In this document: piece by piece, positions 1 to 7,787 of the stretch
How the letters are laid out: each line of letters begins with the position of its first letter
Position numbering within the stretch: position 1 is the first letter of the stretch
Source: an uncultured Paracoccaceae bacterium
GTDB lineage: Bacteria; Pseudomonadota; Alphaproteobacteria; Rhodobacterales; Rhodobacteraceae
Direction of reading: 5' to 3'
Assembly (NCBI GenBank): GCA_938028765.1
Contig: CALIZF010000071.1
Span: 1 to 50,218 of the forward strand
Length of the DNA: 50,218 nt
Program-made: the position numbers and the translations under genes
The notes under the pieces: generated by a model
What the model was told of the DNA's origin: nothing
Seen by the model: the letters and a program-made list of their open reading frames with translations, nothing else
Database searches by the model: none

Positions 1-200
1 GCGCGCTTCGCGGACCCCGGCGACGCGGGATCCTGCGGTGACCTGTAGACCCCCCGCCGCTGGCGGGCCTGCGCGCCCCCGACGCCCGGACGCCCCCCGG
101 CTTCCCGCAACTTCCTGCGGTGTCCGCACCATCGAGGGGGACGGATTGGGGGATGACATCTTCGAGTTCTATTGATTATCAATGGCTTATAAGGGTTTCA
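1..200. other. Intergenic DNA beside tRNA-Ser
   Basis: I see no supportable gene here. A short GC hairpin (CCCGCC, loop GCT, GGCGGG) at 53-67 could end a transcript that enters from the left edge. The last 40 bases before the tRNA (about 160-200) are strikingly AT-rich for this window and include the inverted repeat ATTGATTATCAAT at 171-183. This patch lies just past the 3' end of the tRNA, so it could be a tRNA terminator or an old integration site. Confidence 0.4.
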
Positions 201-290
201 TGGCGGAGAGAGCGGGATTCGAACCCGCGAGACGGTTTCCCGCCTACACACTTTCCAGGCGTGCGCCTTCGACCGCTCGGCCATCTCTCC
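201..290 (-). tRNA. tRNA-Ser (GGA anticodon)
   Basis: Read on the minus strand, the 90 bases form a class II tRNA: acceptor strand GGAGAGA paired with the 3' TCTCTCC, a D-arm, an anticodon loop CTGGAAA with anticodon GGA (plus-strand 254-256), a long variable arm typical of serine tRNAs, the T-loop GTTCGAATCC, and an encoded CCA end (plus-strand TGG at 201-203). GGA reads UCC/UCU serine codons. The gene stands alone on the minus strand with its own promoter-like sequence just upstream. Confidence 0.96.
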
Positions 291-670
291 CGCGACGGCT
301 ATAGACCGATCGCCTGTCGCGCTGCAAGCCAAGAGGGGGCTGTGTTCCACAACGCGCGCCGGTGGAGGGAATCGCGGCGCGAATCCAGCGCGATAGGTTT
401 GCGGATGCGCCGTCCGTCTGTCCTCCCTGGCGAACAGGACGGCGGATCGGCGGGGCGGCACCGGACCACTCGGCCATCCGGTTTCGCTGTCGGTCCGTTT
501 CGAGGTCGCCCAGGGGCGGAGGGAGCGCGCCGGCCGGCAAGCGAGGTCGCACCCGGGGTTGCAACGACGCGCCCATGCCGCGAGCGTCCGAGCCTGTGAT
601 CTTGCACCAGGGTCGCGCCGCAGTTGCCTGTTTGCGCGTCATCCGCGCCGTCGGCGGGCCGGTTCGATAT
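291..670. other. Non-coding stretch between tRNA-Ser and preT
   Basis: About 380 bases lie between the divergent tRNA and preT. Several open frames cross this stretch on both strands, but none has a ribosome binding site, recognisable protein features or a sensible length. Apart from the tRNA promoter at its left end, I see nothing identifiable before the RutR-like box at 671. Confidence 0.5.
298..327 (-). promoter_or_regulatory. Candidate promoter of tRNA-Ser
   Basis: On the minus strand, TTGCAG (plus 322-327), an 18-base spacer and TATAGC (plus 298-303) precede the tRNA 5' end at 290 by seven bases. The position fits a sigma-70 promoter starting transcription almost at the mature tRNA end. 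The -35 match is only moderate. Confidence 0.5.
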
Positions 671-686
671 TTTACCATTTGATCAA
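671..686. promoter_or_regulatory. Degenerate RutR box upstream of preT
   Basis: TTTACCATTTGATCAA matches the RutR operator TTGACCANNTGGTCAA at 12 of 14 fixed positions (G3 to T, G12 to A). It sits 51 bases before the preT start. A near-perfect copy lies before the ureidopropionase gene at 39047, and a RutR homologue is encoded at 34912-35523, which supports a real shared operator. Low local GC content agrees with a promoter region. Binding is inferred, not shown. Confidence 0.62.
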
Positions 687-737
687 AAACGCGGGCCGTG
701 GCAGGCTGCGAGAAACAGACCGCCAGGGAGGTCGCCC

Positions 738-2081
738 TTGACGAACAGCCCGCTGACGCCCGGCATCGTGTCCGGGCGCTTGCCAGCCGCGGCGCTTGCC
801 GCAAACTTCGCCGACGTCGAGCCGCCGCTTGACCGGCACGAGGCGATGGTGGCGGCCGACCGCTGCTACTTCTGCCACGATGCGCCCTGCATCACGGCCT
901 GCCCGACCGCCATCGACATTCCGCTGTTCATTCGCCAGATCGCGACCGGCACGCCCGAGGCGGCCGCAACGACGATCTGGACGCAGAACATCCTCGGCGG
1001 CATGTGCGCCCGCGTCTGCCCGACCGAAACGCTGTGCGAGGAAGCCTGCGTGCGCGAGGCGGCCGAGGGCAAGCCGGTCGAGATCGGACGGCTCCAGCGG
1101 TATGCGACCGATATCGCGATGGCGAAGGGGCTGCATCCCTTCACCCGTGCGGCCTCCACCGGGCGGCGGGTGGCGGTGGTCGGCGCGGGTCCGGCGGGGC
1201 TGGCCTGCGCGCATCGCCTGGCCATGCACGGGCACGACGTGACGATCTACGATGCGCGGGACAAGCCGGGCGGGCTCAACGAATACGGGATCGCCGCCTA
1301 CAAGACGACGGGCGGTTTCGCGCAGGCCGAGGTGGCCTGGCTTCTGTCGATCGGCGGCATCGTGATCGAGACGGGCAAGGCGCTCGGGCGCGACTTCACG
1401 CTCGACGACCTGCGCGCCCGGTTCGATGCGGTGTTCCTCGGGTTGGGTCTTCAGGGCGTGAACGCGCTGCGGGTGCCCGGCGAGGCGCTGGCGCGGGATG
1501 CGGTCGATTTCATCGCCGGGTTGCGGCAGGCGGGCGACTGGGCCGATGTGCCCGTGGGCCGCGACGTGGTGGTGATCGGCGGGGGCATGACCGCGGTCGA
1601 TGCCGCGGTCCAGTCGAAGCTGCTGGGGGCCGAGACCGTGACCATCGTCTACCGTCGCGGACCCGAGAAGCTCAGCGCGTCGGTCTACGAGCAGGAGCAT
1701 GCCAAGACCGCCGGCGTGCGGATCCTGACCAACGCGGCGCCGGTCGCGGTGCACGGCGACGGAGCGGCGGCCGAGGTCGAGTTCGCCTATACCGAAGAGG
1801 GGCCGGATGGGCTGCGCCAGCTGCCCGAACGGTTCCGGCTGAAGGCCGACCAGGTCTTCAAGGCCATCGGCCAGACGCTTGCGGGCGTGCCGGAAGGTCT
1901 TGCGCTGACGGGTGGCAAGATCGCCGTCACGGGGCCGGGCCGCACGTCGATCCCCGGCGTCTGGGCGGGCGGCGACTGCGCCGCGGGGGGCGAGGATCTG
2001 ACGGTCACCGCCGTGGCCGAGGGGCGCGACGCGGCCGAGGATATCCATGCCGCGCTTGCCGCGGGCAGGGGGCGCGGGTGA
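738..2081 (+). CDS. preT: Dihydropyrimidine dehydrogenase, NADH-oxidising subunit PreT
   Basis: This protein (447 aa) passes electrons from NAD(P)H through FAD and Fe-S clusters to PreA, which reduces uracil and thymine to their dihydro forms. An N-terminal cysteine-rich Fe-S region begins at Cys43/Cys46, with later clusters of cysteines (CARVCPTETLCEEAC). The FAD Rossmann motif GAGPAG is at 149-154, the NAD(P) motif GGGMTA starts at 281 and the C-terminal FAD contact GGD is at 411-413. This is the GltD-like fold of E. coli PreT. The TTG start at 738 is chosen because AGGGAGG lies six bases before it; an ATG at 624 has no such site and would add unrelated residues. preA follows, separated by one unrelated gene. 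The upstream RutR-like box suggests control by RutR. Confidence 0.9.
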   Translation: MTNSPLTPGIVSGRLPAAALAANFADVEPPLDRHEAMVAADRCYFCHDAPCITACPTAIDIPLFIRQIATGTPEAAATTIWTQNILGGMCARVCPTETLCEEACVREAAEGKPVEIGRLQRYATDIAMAKGLHPFTRAASTGRRVAVVGAGPAGLACAHRLAMHGHDVTIYDARDKPGGLNEYGIAAYKTTGGFAQAEVAWLLSIGGIVIETGKALGRDFTLDDLRARFDAVFLGLGLQGVNALRVPGEALARDAVDFIAGLRQAGDWADVPVGRDVVVIGGGMTAVDAAVQSKLLGAETVTIVYRRGPEKLSASVYEQEHAKTAGVRILTNAAPVAVHGDGAAAEVEFAYTEEGPDGLRQLPERFRLKADQVFKAIGQTLAGVPEGLALTGGKIAVTGPGRTSIPGVWAGGDCAAGGEDLTVTAVAEGRDAAEDIHAALAAGRGRG

Positions 2082-2150
2082 CAGAGGCCGCACCGCCTTC
2101 CATCCCGCGCGCCGCGGGGCTATGTGCGCAGGGCCGCTGCCGGAGGCCCA

Positions 2151-2687
2151 ATGGACGCGTTCGCCGCTCAAGCCATCGCCTTCGTCGAGGCCAACCGCGA
2201 CTGGGCCTTCTGGATCGCCCTGCTGTTCGCTGCGGCCGAAACGACGGCGTTCCTGTCGGTGCTGATCCCCTCGACCGCGATCCTCGTGGGGGTGGGGGCT
2301 ATCGTGGCGACGGGCGCGCTCGACTTTCTGCCAATCTGGGCGGGGGCGAGCGTCGGGGCACTGGTCGGATCGACCTTCTCCTACTGGCTGGGCCTGCGCT
2401 ACGGCGACCGGTTGCTGTCGGTCTGGCCCCTGTCGCGCGACCCCGAGATGGTGGCGCGCGGGCGGGCGGTCTTTGCCCGCCGCGGGCCGGTGGCCGTCGG
2501 GGTGGGGCATTTCCTCACCTTCCTGCGGCCGGTGGTGTTCCTGATGGCCGGCGCGGCCCGGATGCGACCCGCGCCCTTCCTGCTGTGGAACGCCGCGGGC
2601 GGGATCGCCTGGGCCTACGTCATCCCGAAATCGGGCGAGGTCGGGGGCGACCTGATCGGCTGGGCCTGGCGGGCACTCGGGATCTAA
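2151..2687 (+). CDS. DedA-family inner-membrane protein
   Basis: A 178-residue integral membrane protein with several hydrophobic segments. The family signs are the N-terminal half-hairpin with PSTAILVGVGAI and GALVGSTFSYWLGLRYGD, and the C-terminal block with FLRPVVFLMAGAARM followed by a Gly/Ala/Trp-rich helix. DedA proteins are thought to move undecaprenyl phosphate or other lipids across the inner membrane, dependent on the proton gradient; the role here is unknown. The ATG at 2151 has GGAGG four bases upstream. It lies between preT and preA, which are normally adjacent, so it is probably cotranscribed with them. No sequence feature links it to pyrimidine metabolism. Confidence 0.82.
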   Translation: MDAFAAQAIAFVEANRDWAFWIALLFAAAETTAFLSVLIPSTAILVGVGAIVATGALDFLPIWAGASVGALVGSTFSYWLGLRYGDRLLSVWPLSRDPEMVARGRAVFARRGPVAVGVGHFLTFLRPVVFLMAGAARMRPAPFLLWNAAGGIAWAYVIPKSGEVGGDLIGWAWRALGI

Positions 2688-2839
2688 GCCGCCGCCGCAC
2701 GGGCATTGCCCTCGAGCAGGTCCTGCCGCCGCGCAGGAGCGCCGACCGGCCCAAGCGGGAAACGTTGACGTGCAGCGCCGGCGCGCAGGGCCCCGCCCCT
2801 GTGCGCCGGTCAGGATAGGATCGCAAAGGGAGCAGCGGC

Positions 2840-4138
2840 ATGGCCAGCCTCGCCACCGAATTCGTCGGCATCAGGTCCCCCAACCCGTTCTGGCTTGCGT
2901 CGGCCCCGCCGACGGACAAGCAATACAACGTCGTCCGCGCCTTCAAGGCGGGTTGGGGCGGCGTGGTGTGGAAAACGCTCGGCGAGGACGGGCCGCCGGT
3001 CGTCAACGTGAACGGCCCGCGCTACGGTGCCGTCTGGGGCGCGGACCGGCGGCTGCTGGGTCTTAACAACATCGAGCTGATCACTGACCGGCCGCTGGAG
3101 GTCAACCTGCGCGAGATCAAGCAGGTCAAGCGCGACTGGCCCGACCGCGCCGTGGTCGTGTCGCTGATGGTGCCTTGCGAGGAGGAAAGCTGGAAGGCGA
3201 TCCTCAAGCGCGTCGAAGAGACGGAGTGCGACGGGGTCGAGCTCAACTTCGGCTGTCCGCACGGGATGAGCGAGCGGGGCATGGGCTCGGCCGTGGGGCA
3301 GGTGCCCGAGTATATCGAGATGGTGACGCGCTGGTGCAAGCAGCACAGCCGGATGCCGGTGCTCGTGAAGCTGACGCCGAACATCACCGACATCCGTTAT
3401 CCTGCCCGCGCGGCGCTGCGCGGCGGGGCCGATGCGGTCAGCCTGATCAACACCGTGTCGTCGATCACTAGCGTCAACCTCGACACCTTCAGCCCCGAAC
3501 CTTCGATCGACGGCAAGGGCAGCCACGGGGGCTATTGCGGCCCCGCGGTGAAGCCGATCGCGCTGAACATGGTGGCCGAGATCGCGCGGGACGCCGAAAC
3601 CCGCGGCTTGCCGATCAGCGGGATCGGCGGCATCACCACCTGGCGCGACGCGGCCGAGTTCATCGCGCTTGGGGCCGGCACGGTTCAGGTCTGCACCGCG
3701 GCAATGACCTACGGGTTCCGCATCGTGCAGGAGATGATCTCGGGCCTTGCGCAGTATCTCGACAGCAAGGGCATGACCCTCGGCGACCTGCGGGGGCGGG
3801 CGGTGCCGAACGTCACCGACTGGCAGTATCTCAACCTCGAGTACGTCACCAAGGCGCGGATCAACCAGGATCTGTGCATCAAGTGCGGCCGCTGCTACGC
3901 CGCCTGCGAGGACACGAGCCACCAGGCCATCGCGATGAAGCCGGGGCGCGTGTTCGAGGTGATCGACGCCGAATGCGTGGCCTGCAATCTGTGCGTCAAC
4001 GTCTGCCCGGTCGAAAACTGCATCACGATGGAACGGCTGCCCCCTGGCGCCACCGACCCGCGCACCGGGCGCATCGTCGGCGATTACGCCAACTGGACGA
4101 CCCATCCCAACAACCCCATGGCGCGGGCTGCGGAATGA
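2840..4138 (+). CDS. preA: Dihydropyrimidine dehydrogenase, catalytic subunit PreA
   Basis: A 432-residue FMN/Fe-S enzyme that reduces uracil or thymine to 5,6-dihydropyrimidine in the cytoplasm, taking electrons from PreT. Residues 1 to about 320 form the dihydroorotate-dehydrogenase-like FMN barrel (LNFGCPHGM, KLTPNITDI, INTVSSI, ISGIGGI). The C-terminus is an 8Fe-ferredoxin domain with two CxxCxxCxxxC sets (Cys346/349/352/356 and Cys379/382/385/389). Length matches bacterial PreA (about 410-440). AGGGAG precedes the ATG. The stop overlaps the start of the following methyltransferase gene by four bases. With PreT it forms the first step of reductive pyrimidine degradation; the later steps are encoded at 39-42 kb. 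Confidence 0.93.
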   Translation: MASLATEFVGIRSPNPFWLASAPPTDKQYNVVRAFKAGWGGVVWKTLGEDGPPVVNVNGPRYGAVWGADRRLLGLNNIELITDRPLEVNLREIKQVKRDWPDRAVVVSLMVPCEEESWKAILKRVEETECDGVELNFGCPHGMSERGMGSAVGQVPEYIEMVTRWCKQHSRMPVLVKLTPNITDIRYPARAALRGGADAVSLINTVSSITSVNLDTFSPEPSIDGKGSHGGYCGPAVKPIALNMVAEIARDAETRGLPISGIGGITTWRDAAEFIALGAGTVQVCTAAMTYGFRIVQEMISGLAQYLDSKGMTLGDLRGRAVPNVTDWQYLNLEYVTKARINQDLCIKCGRCYAACEDTSHQAIAMKPGRVFEVIDAECVACNLCVNVCPVENCITMERLPPGATDPRTGRIVGDYANWTTHPNNPMARAAE

Positions 4139-5019
4139 CGGCAGCCGCAGGCGCGGCCGGCGGTGCGGCGTTGCCCGACCCGCCAACCGCGCTTGCGACC
4201 GTCGCGATCGGCGGGCTTGCCCTGACCTACCGGCGCGCCGACAGCGGCGGCACGCACTATCTTGGCCGCGGGCATTTCGAGGAATATGCCAGCGCCTTCT
4301 ATCCGCTGCTCGCGCGGGCGCTGGCGCCGTCGGTCTGTATAGACATCGGCGCCAACTACGGCTTCACCGGCCTTCTGATGCGGCGCGCCTTTCCGTCCTG
4401 CCGGCTGACGCTGGTCGAGCCCGTGCCCTGGCTGGCCGACTTCATCCGGCACAACTTCGCGATCAACGGTCAGCACTTCGACCGGCTGTGCCAGGCTATC
4501 GCCGCCGACGCCGCGTCCGGCCTGCGATCGCAGTTCGGGGTCAACGACCGCGCCTCGCAGGACAGCCGCGTGGTGCCCCAGCCCGGAATGCGCACGGTCG
4601 AAACCGACGTCGTGACCCTCGATGCCTTGACCGCCGACGTCGGGCCGGGCGAGGGCGTCTACATCAAGATCGACACCCAGGGCTTCGAGGAACGGGTGTT
4701 CGCCGGCGGCGCGGACTTCATGGGGCGGCACGGGCGCTGGTTCGTCAGGACCGAGTTCGCGCCGATGTGGCTCGAAAGCCAGGGCAGCGACCCCGTCGCC
4801 CTGCTGCGCGCGCTTCTCGAGCGCTACAGCGTCCATGAAGCGGCAGGGCGCGTGCGATGGCGGACCGCTTCGCTAAGGGCCCTCGTCGGCCCGCCGCTGG
4901 CGCCGGGGTGCGAGGCGGATTTCGTGGACTACGTCCGCAACCTGGCAATCCGCGGACAGGGATGGGTCGATCTCTACGTCCTGCCGCCCGGCGGCCGGCG
5001 CGGCTACCGGCTGGACTGA
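4135..5019 (+). CDS. FkbM-family SAM-dependent methyltransferase
   Basis: A 294-residue class I methyltransferase. The SAM motif I is CIDIGANYGF around Asp70, followed by LTLVEPVPW (acidic end of beta-2) and the family signature VTLDAL and IKIDTQGFEERVF. FkbM enzymes O-methylate sugars or polyketides; the substrate here cannot be read from sequence. The ATG overlaps the preA stop (ATGA), so translation is probably coupled. There is no obvious metabolic link to pyrimidine breakdown. A 180-base gap follows, so this is likely the last gene of the preT transcript. Confidence 0.85.
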   Translation: MTAAAGAAGGAALPDPPTALATVAIGGLALTYRRADSGGTHYLGRGHFEEYASAFYPLLARALAPSVCIDIGANYGFTGLLMRRAFPSCRLTLVEPVPWLADFIRHNFAINGQHFDRLCQAIAADAASGLRSQFGVNDRASQDSRVVPQPGMRTVETDVVTLDALTADVGPGEGVYIKIDTQGFEERVFAGGADFMGRHGRWFVRTEFAPMWLESQGSDPVALLRALLERYSVHEAAGRVRWRTASLRALVGPPLAPGCEADFVDYVRNLAIRGQGWVDLYVLPPGGRRGYRLD

Positions 5020-5051
5020 TCGCGCCGCCGCGCCGCGTGCGGCGCCAAACA

Positions 5052-5069
5052 ATCAGACCCTCGGATATG
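5052..5069 (+). promoter_or_regulatory. Candidate operator, copy 1 (shared 18-bp motif)
   Basis: ATCAGACCCTCGGATATG lies 130 bases before the binding-protein gene and is repeated with only two differences at 8683-8700 before livH. The two genes encode parts of what appears to be one ABC transporter, and an AraC-type regulator gene lies between them. It is therefore a plausible activator site; this is inference. Confidence 0.42.
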
Positions 5070-5199
5070 GCGCCCCACGCGCGGTGATCGCCCCGCGGCC
5101 TTGCCGCCCGCACCATTTCCGCGATTGCCGCCGGTCCCTGCGCCGTCGGGCGCGGCAGACGCCTCGCCGGGATTTGCGGAGCATGAGGGAGGACCATTC

Positions 5200-6459
5200 A
5201 TGAGAAAGCTGCTCATCGCCTCGGTCGCGGCCGCGGCGCTGATCCTGCCGGGCATGTCGCTTGCGCAGGACACCATCAAGATCGGCGTCCTCGTCGCGCT
5301 CGAGGGCGCTTTCGCCGAAGGCGGCAAGGACGGCGTGCGCAACGTCGAACTGGCGTTGAAGGAAGCCGGCGGCATGGCCGGCGGCAAGAAGCTCGAAATC
5401 GTGGTGGCGCCTTCGGACACCACGCCGGACACGGCGGTGCGCCAGGCGCGCAAGCTGATCGAGCAGGACCGGGTGGACTTCATCATCGGTCCGCTGTCGG
5501 GGTCCGAAGGGATCGCGATGCGCGACTACGCCAAGTCGATCCCCGACAAGACGGTCATCAACGGGATATCGGGTGCGCTCGAGACGACATGGGTGGACCC
5601 GGCGCCCAACTTCTTCCGCTTCAACCTCGACGGGGCGCAGTGGGGCACGGGCCTCGGCCGCTATGTGGTCGAGCAGAAGGGCTGGAAGCGGATCGCCTCG
5701 GTCGCGGCCGACTATTCGTTCGGCTACACGAACTTCCTCGGTTTCGCGGTGGACTTCTGCAAGGCCGGCGGGGACATCGTGGAACGGTTTTGGGTGCCGC
5801 TCGGCTCGTCCGACTACGCGGGCGTCATCGCAGCGCTGCCCGACGATGTCGATGCGATCTACCTTGGGGTCGGCGGGACGGACGCGATCAACTTCCTCAA
5901 CCAGTACGAACAGGCCGGTGCCGACACCAACCTGATCGGCGGCACCATCATGGCCGACGCCACCGTGCTGGCCGCCAAGGGCCGCGCCAAGGAGGCGCTG
6001 ATCGGCACGCCCACCTCGGGCCCGCTGGCCTCGGACGATCCTTCGCCCGCCTGGCAGGCCTATGTCGCGTCCTATCGGGCGGCCTTCCCCGAGGGCGAGC
6101 GCTTCCCCACGCCCTCGCTGTTCGGCGTCGGCTACTACATCGCCACCAAGGCCGCCATCAATGCGCTCAACGCCGTGAACGGCGACCTGTCGAACGGGCA
6201 GGCGGCGTTCAAGACCGCGCTGGCGACCCTGCCGCTCGAAACCCCGCTCGGCACTGTCACGCTGAACGAGAACCGCCAGGCCACGGGCTCGGTCGTGGTG
6301 ACCGAGGTCGAGGAAGGGCCCGACGGCAACCTGCGCAGCGTGTTCAAGGCGCGCACCGAAGGGGTGACCCAGACGCTTGGCATGACGCCCGAAGAGTTCC
6401 GCGCCATGGGCCTGCCGTCCCGCGACACCCCCGACTGCGCCAAGCTGCGCGGCGGCTGA
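5200..6459 (+). CDS. Liv-type ABC transporter periplasmic substrate-binding protein
   Basis: A 419-residue secreted binding protein of the branched-chain amino-acid/amide/aromatic acid type (Peripla_BP, type I fold). Residues 1-23 are a signal peptide with cleavage likely after SLAQ. The mature start DTIKIGVLVALEGAFAEGG, the VVAPSDTTPDTAVRQARKLI block and the VDFIIGPLSGSEG block are typical. GGGAGG seven bases upstream fixes the ATG at 5200. It probably serves the LivHMGF permease and ATPases at 8758-13823, from which it is separated by two genes. The ligand is unknown; Liv-type systems also carry aromatic acids, urea and short amides, so leucine should not be assumed. Confidence 0.9.
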   Translation: MRKLLIASVAAAALILPGMSLAQDTIKIGVLVALEGAFAEGGKDGVRNVELALKEAGGMAGGKKLEIVVAPSDTTPDTAVRQARKLIEQDRVDFIIGPLSGSEGIAMRDYAKSIPDKTVINGISGALETTWVDPAPNFFRFNLDGAQWGTGLGRYVVEQKGWKRIASVAADYSFGYTNFLGFAVDFCKAGGDIVERFWVPLGSSDYAGVIAALPDDVDAIYLGVGGTDAINFLNQYEQAGADTNLIGGTIMADATVLAAKGRAKEALIGTPTSGPLASDDPSPAWQAYVASYRAAFPEGERFPTPSLFGVGYYIATKAAINALNAVNGDLSNGQAAFKTALATLPLETPLGTVTLNENRQATGSVVVTEVEEGPDGNLRSVFKARTEGVTQTLGMTPEEFRAMGLPSRDTPDCAKLRGG

Positions 6460-6484
6460 ACCGTCCGCCGGATCGTCGCGCGCG

Positions 6485-6518
6485 GCCCGCCCCGGCGGGC
6501 TGCGCCCCCGCCGGGCGC
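6485..6518 (+). terminator. Tandem hairpins after the binding-protein gene
   Basis: Two back-to-back hairpins follow the stop: GCCCGCC/GGCGGGC (6485-6500) and GCGCCC/GGGCGC with a five-base loop (6502-6518). No T-run follows, so they are more likely to stabilise the binding-protein message or attenuate read-through than to be a classical terminator. Confidence 0.35.
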
Positions 6519-6553
6519 AATGCCGTGCGATCCGGACAAACCCGGACCCGTCG

Positions 6554-7708
6554 ATGTCCGTCATCGCCTATGGCCCGCGCGTGCAGTTCGCCGACCGCGC
6601 CTTCGACGAGGCGCTGGCGGACGAACTTGCCGCGCTTGGCATCGTCCGCCCGCTGGTGGTGACCGACGCCCCCGGACGGGCGGCGCTGGCGGTCGGCGCG
6701 GACTGGCGCGAACGGGTGCGCTGCGCGCTGCCGCCGGGCAGCGGGCCGGCATTCGTGGACATTCTGGGCGATGCGGCGGGCGCGGCCGACCCGGGCCGCG
6801 CCGCGGCTGTCTATGCCGGCGGCGGGTGCGATGGCGTCCTCGGCATCGGCGGGGCGGCGGCGCTGAGCCTCGCGCGGCTGGCCGGCGCGGTGGCGGGCGA
6901 TACGGGTCTGCTGGCTGCTCTGGCGCGGCGCGGGGCAGGGCCCGCCGTGCCACGGCGCCCGCGGGCCCCGGTCGCGCTGGTGCCGGTGACCACGGCCGGC
7001 GGGGCAGGGTTGTGCCCCGATCTCCGCCTTCCCGCAGCGGCCCCGGCCGCGCCGCGGTGGCTGTCGGGCGCGGCGCTGGTGCCCGCGCTGGTCGTCTGCG
7101 ACCCGACGCTGACCGAAGCCCTGCCGGCACCTGCGACGGCGGCGGCGGGCATGGATGTGATCGCGCATTGCGTCGAATCCTTCCTCGGCACGACGTTCAA
7201 CCCGCCTGCCGACGGCATCGCCTTGCAGGGCCTGCGGCTGGCGGCCGCGGCACTGCCGCGCGCGGTGGCGGACGGCCGCGATTCCGAGGCGCGGCGCGAC
7301 CTAATGGCCGCGGCGGTCTGCGCCGGGCTCGCGGCGCAGAAGGGGCTGGGCGGCGTCCACGCGCTGGCCCATGCGCTCGAGGACGTGGCCGCCGAAGGCG
7401 CGACCCCGCACGGGCGGCTGCACGCCGCGCTGCTGCCGCCCTTCCTGCGGTTCAACGCGCCGGCGGTCGGCGACCGGTTCCACGCCCTCGGCGAGGCGAT
7501 GCGTCTTGCGCCGGGCGCGGATCTCGATGCGGCCCTGGCGGATTTCGGCGCGGCGATCGCGCTGCCCACGCGGCTTGCGCCGCTCGGCCTTTCGGCCCAG
7601 GCCTGCGACCGCGTGGCCCGCGCCGCCGAGGCGGAACCGGCCAACCGCACCAACCCGCGCCACGCCACCGCGCGCGACTACCGCGCCCTGATCGAGGCCG
7701 CGATGTGA
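6554..7708 (+). CDS. Iron-type alcohol dehydrogenase homologue with atypical cofactor motif
   Basis: A 384-residue protein of the Fe-dependent (group III) alcohol dehydrogenase fold, related to FucO and maleylacetate reductase. The metal site looks intact: Asp201 and His205 in MDVIAH, His269 in the VHALAH block and His286 in PHG, at the spacing known for FucO. The N-terminal nucleotide motif, normally GGGSxxDxAK, reads GGAAALSLAR, losing the conserved Ser, Asp and Lys. The second family motif (TTAGTGSE) reads TTAGGAGL. It may use a different cofactor mode or act on an unusual aldehyde, ketone or dienelactone-derived acid. It lies between the binding-protein and AraC genes, 94 bases after the former, so joint regulation is likely. 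Confidence 0.72.
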   Translation: MSVIAYGPRVQFADRAFDEALADELAALGIVRPLVVTDAPGRAALAVGADWRERVRCALPPGSGPAFVDILGDAAGAADPGRAAAVYAGGGCDGVLGIGGAAALSLARLAGAVAGDTGLLAALARRGAGPAVPRRPRAPVALVPVTTAGGAGLCPDLRLPAAAPAAPRWLSGAALVPALVVCDPTLTEALPAPATAAAGMDVIAHCVESFLGTTFNPPADGIALQGLRLAAAALPRAVADGRDSEARRDLMAAAVCAGLAAQKGLGGVHALAHALEDVAAEGATPHGRLHAALLPPFLRFNAPAVGDRFHALGEAMRLAPGADLDAALADFGAAIALPTRLAPLGLSAQACDRVARAAEAEPANRTNPRHATARDYRALIEAAM

Positions 7709-7720
7709 TCGCGAGCGCGG

Positions 7721-7748
7721 TTGATTCGCGGGCCGGTCCCGCTAGGAT
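7721..7748 (+). promoter_or_regulatory. Candidate promoter of the AraC-type regulator
   Basis: TTGATT (7721-7726), a 16-base spacer and TAGGAT (7743-7748) lie 39 bases before the start codon at 7788. The layout agrees with the TTGACY-N16-TAGCGT promoters at 35577 and 39014 in this window. Confidence 0.42.
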
Positions 7749-7787
7749 TGCCAGTCGAATGCTGCCCAAGACAGCAGGGGGAGGATC

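Noticed and set aside
120..599. Possible plus-strand gene overlapping tRNA-Ser
   Set aside because: It runs straight through the tRNA on the opposite strand, has no ribosome binding site and no protein features.
672..2510. Long minus-strand open frame across preT
   Set aside because: The translation is Arg/Gly/His/Pro-rich with no recognisable motif, while the plus strand encodes an obvious PreT with all cofactor motifs. High GC content leaves antisense frames open.
2810..4186. Long minus-strand open frame across preA
   Set aside because: No motifs and composition-driven; the plus-strand PreA has two ferredoxin cysteine sets and the FMN barrel motifs.
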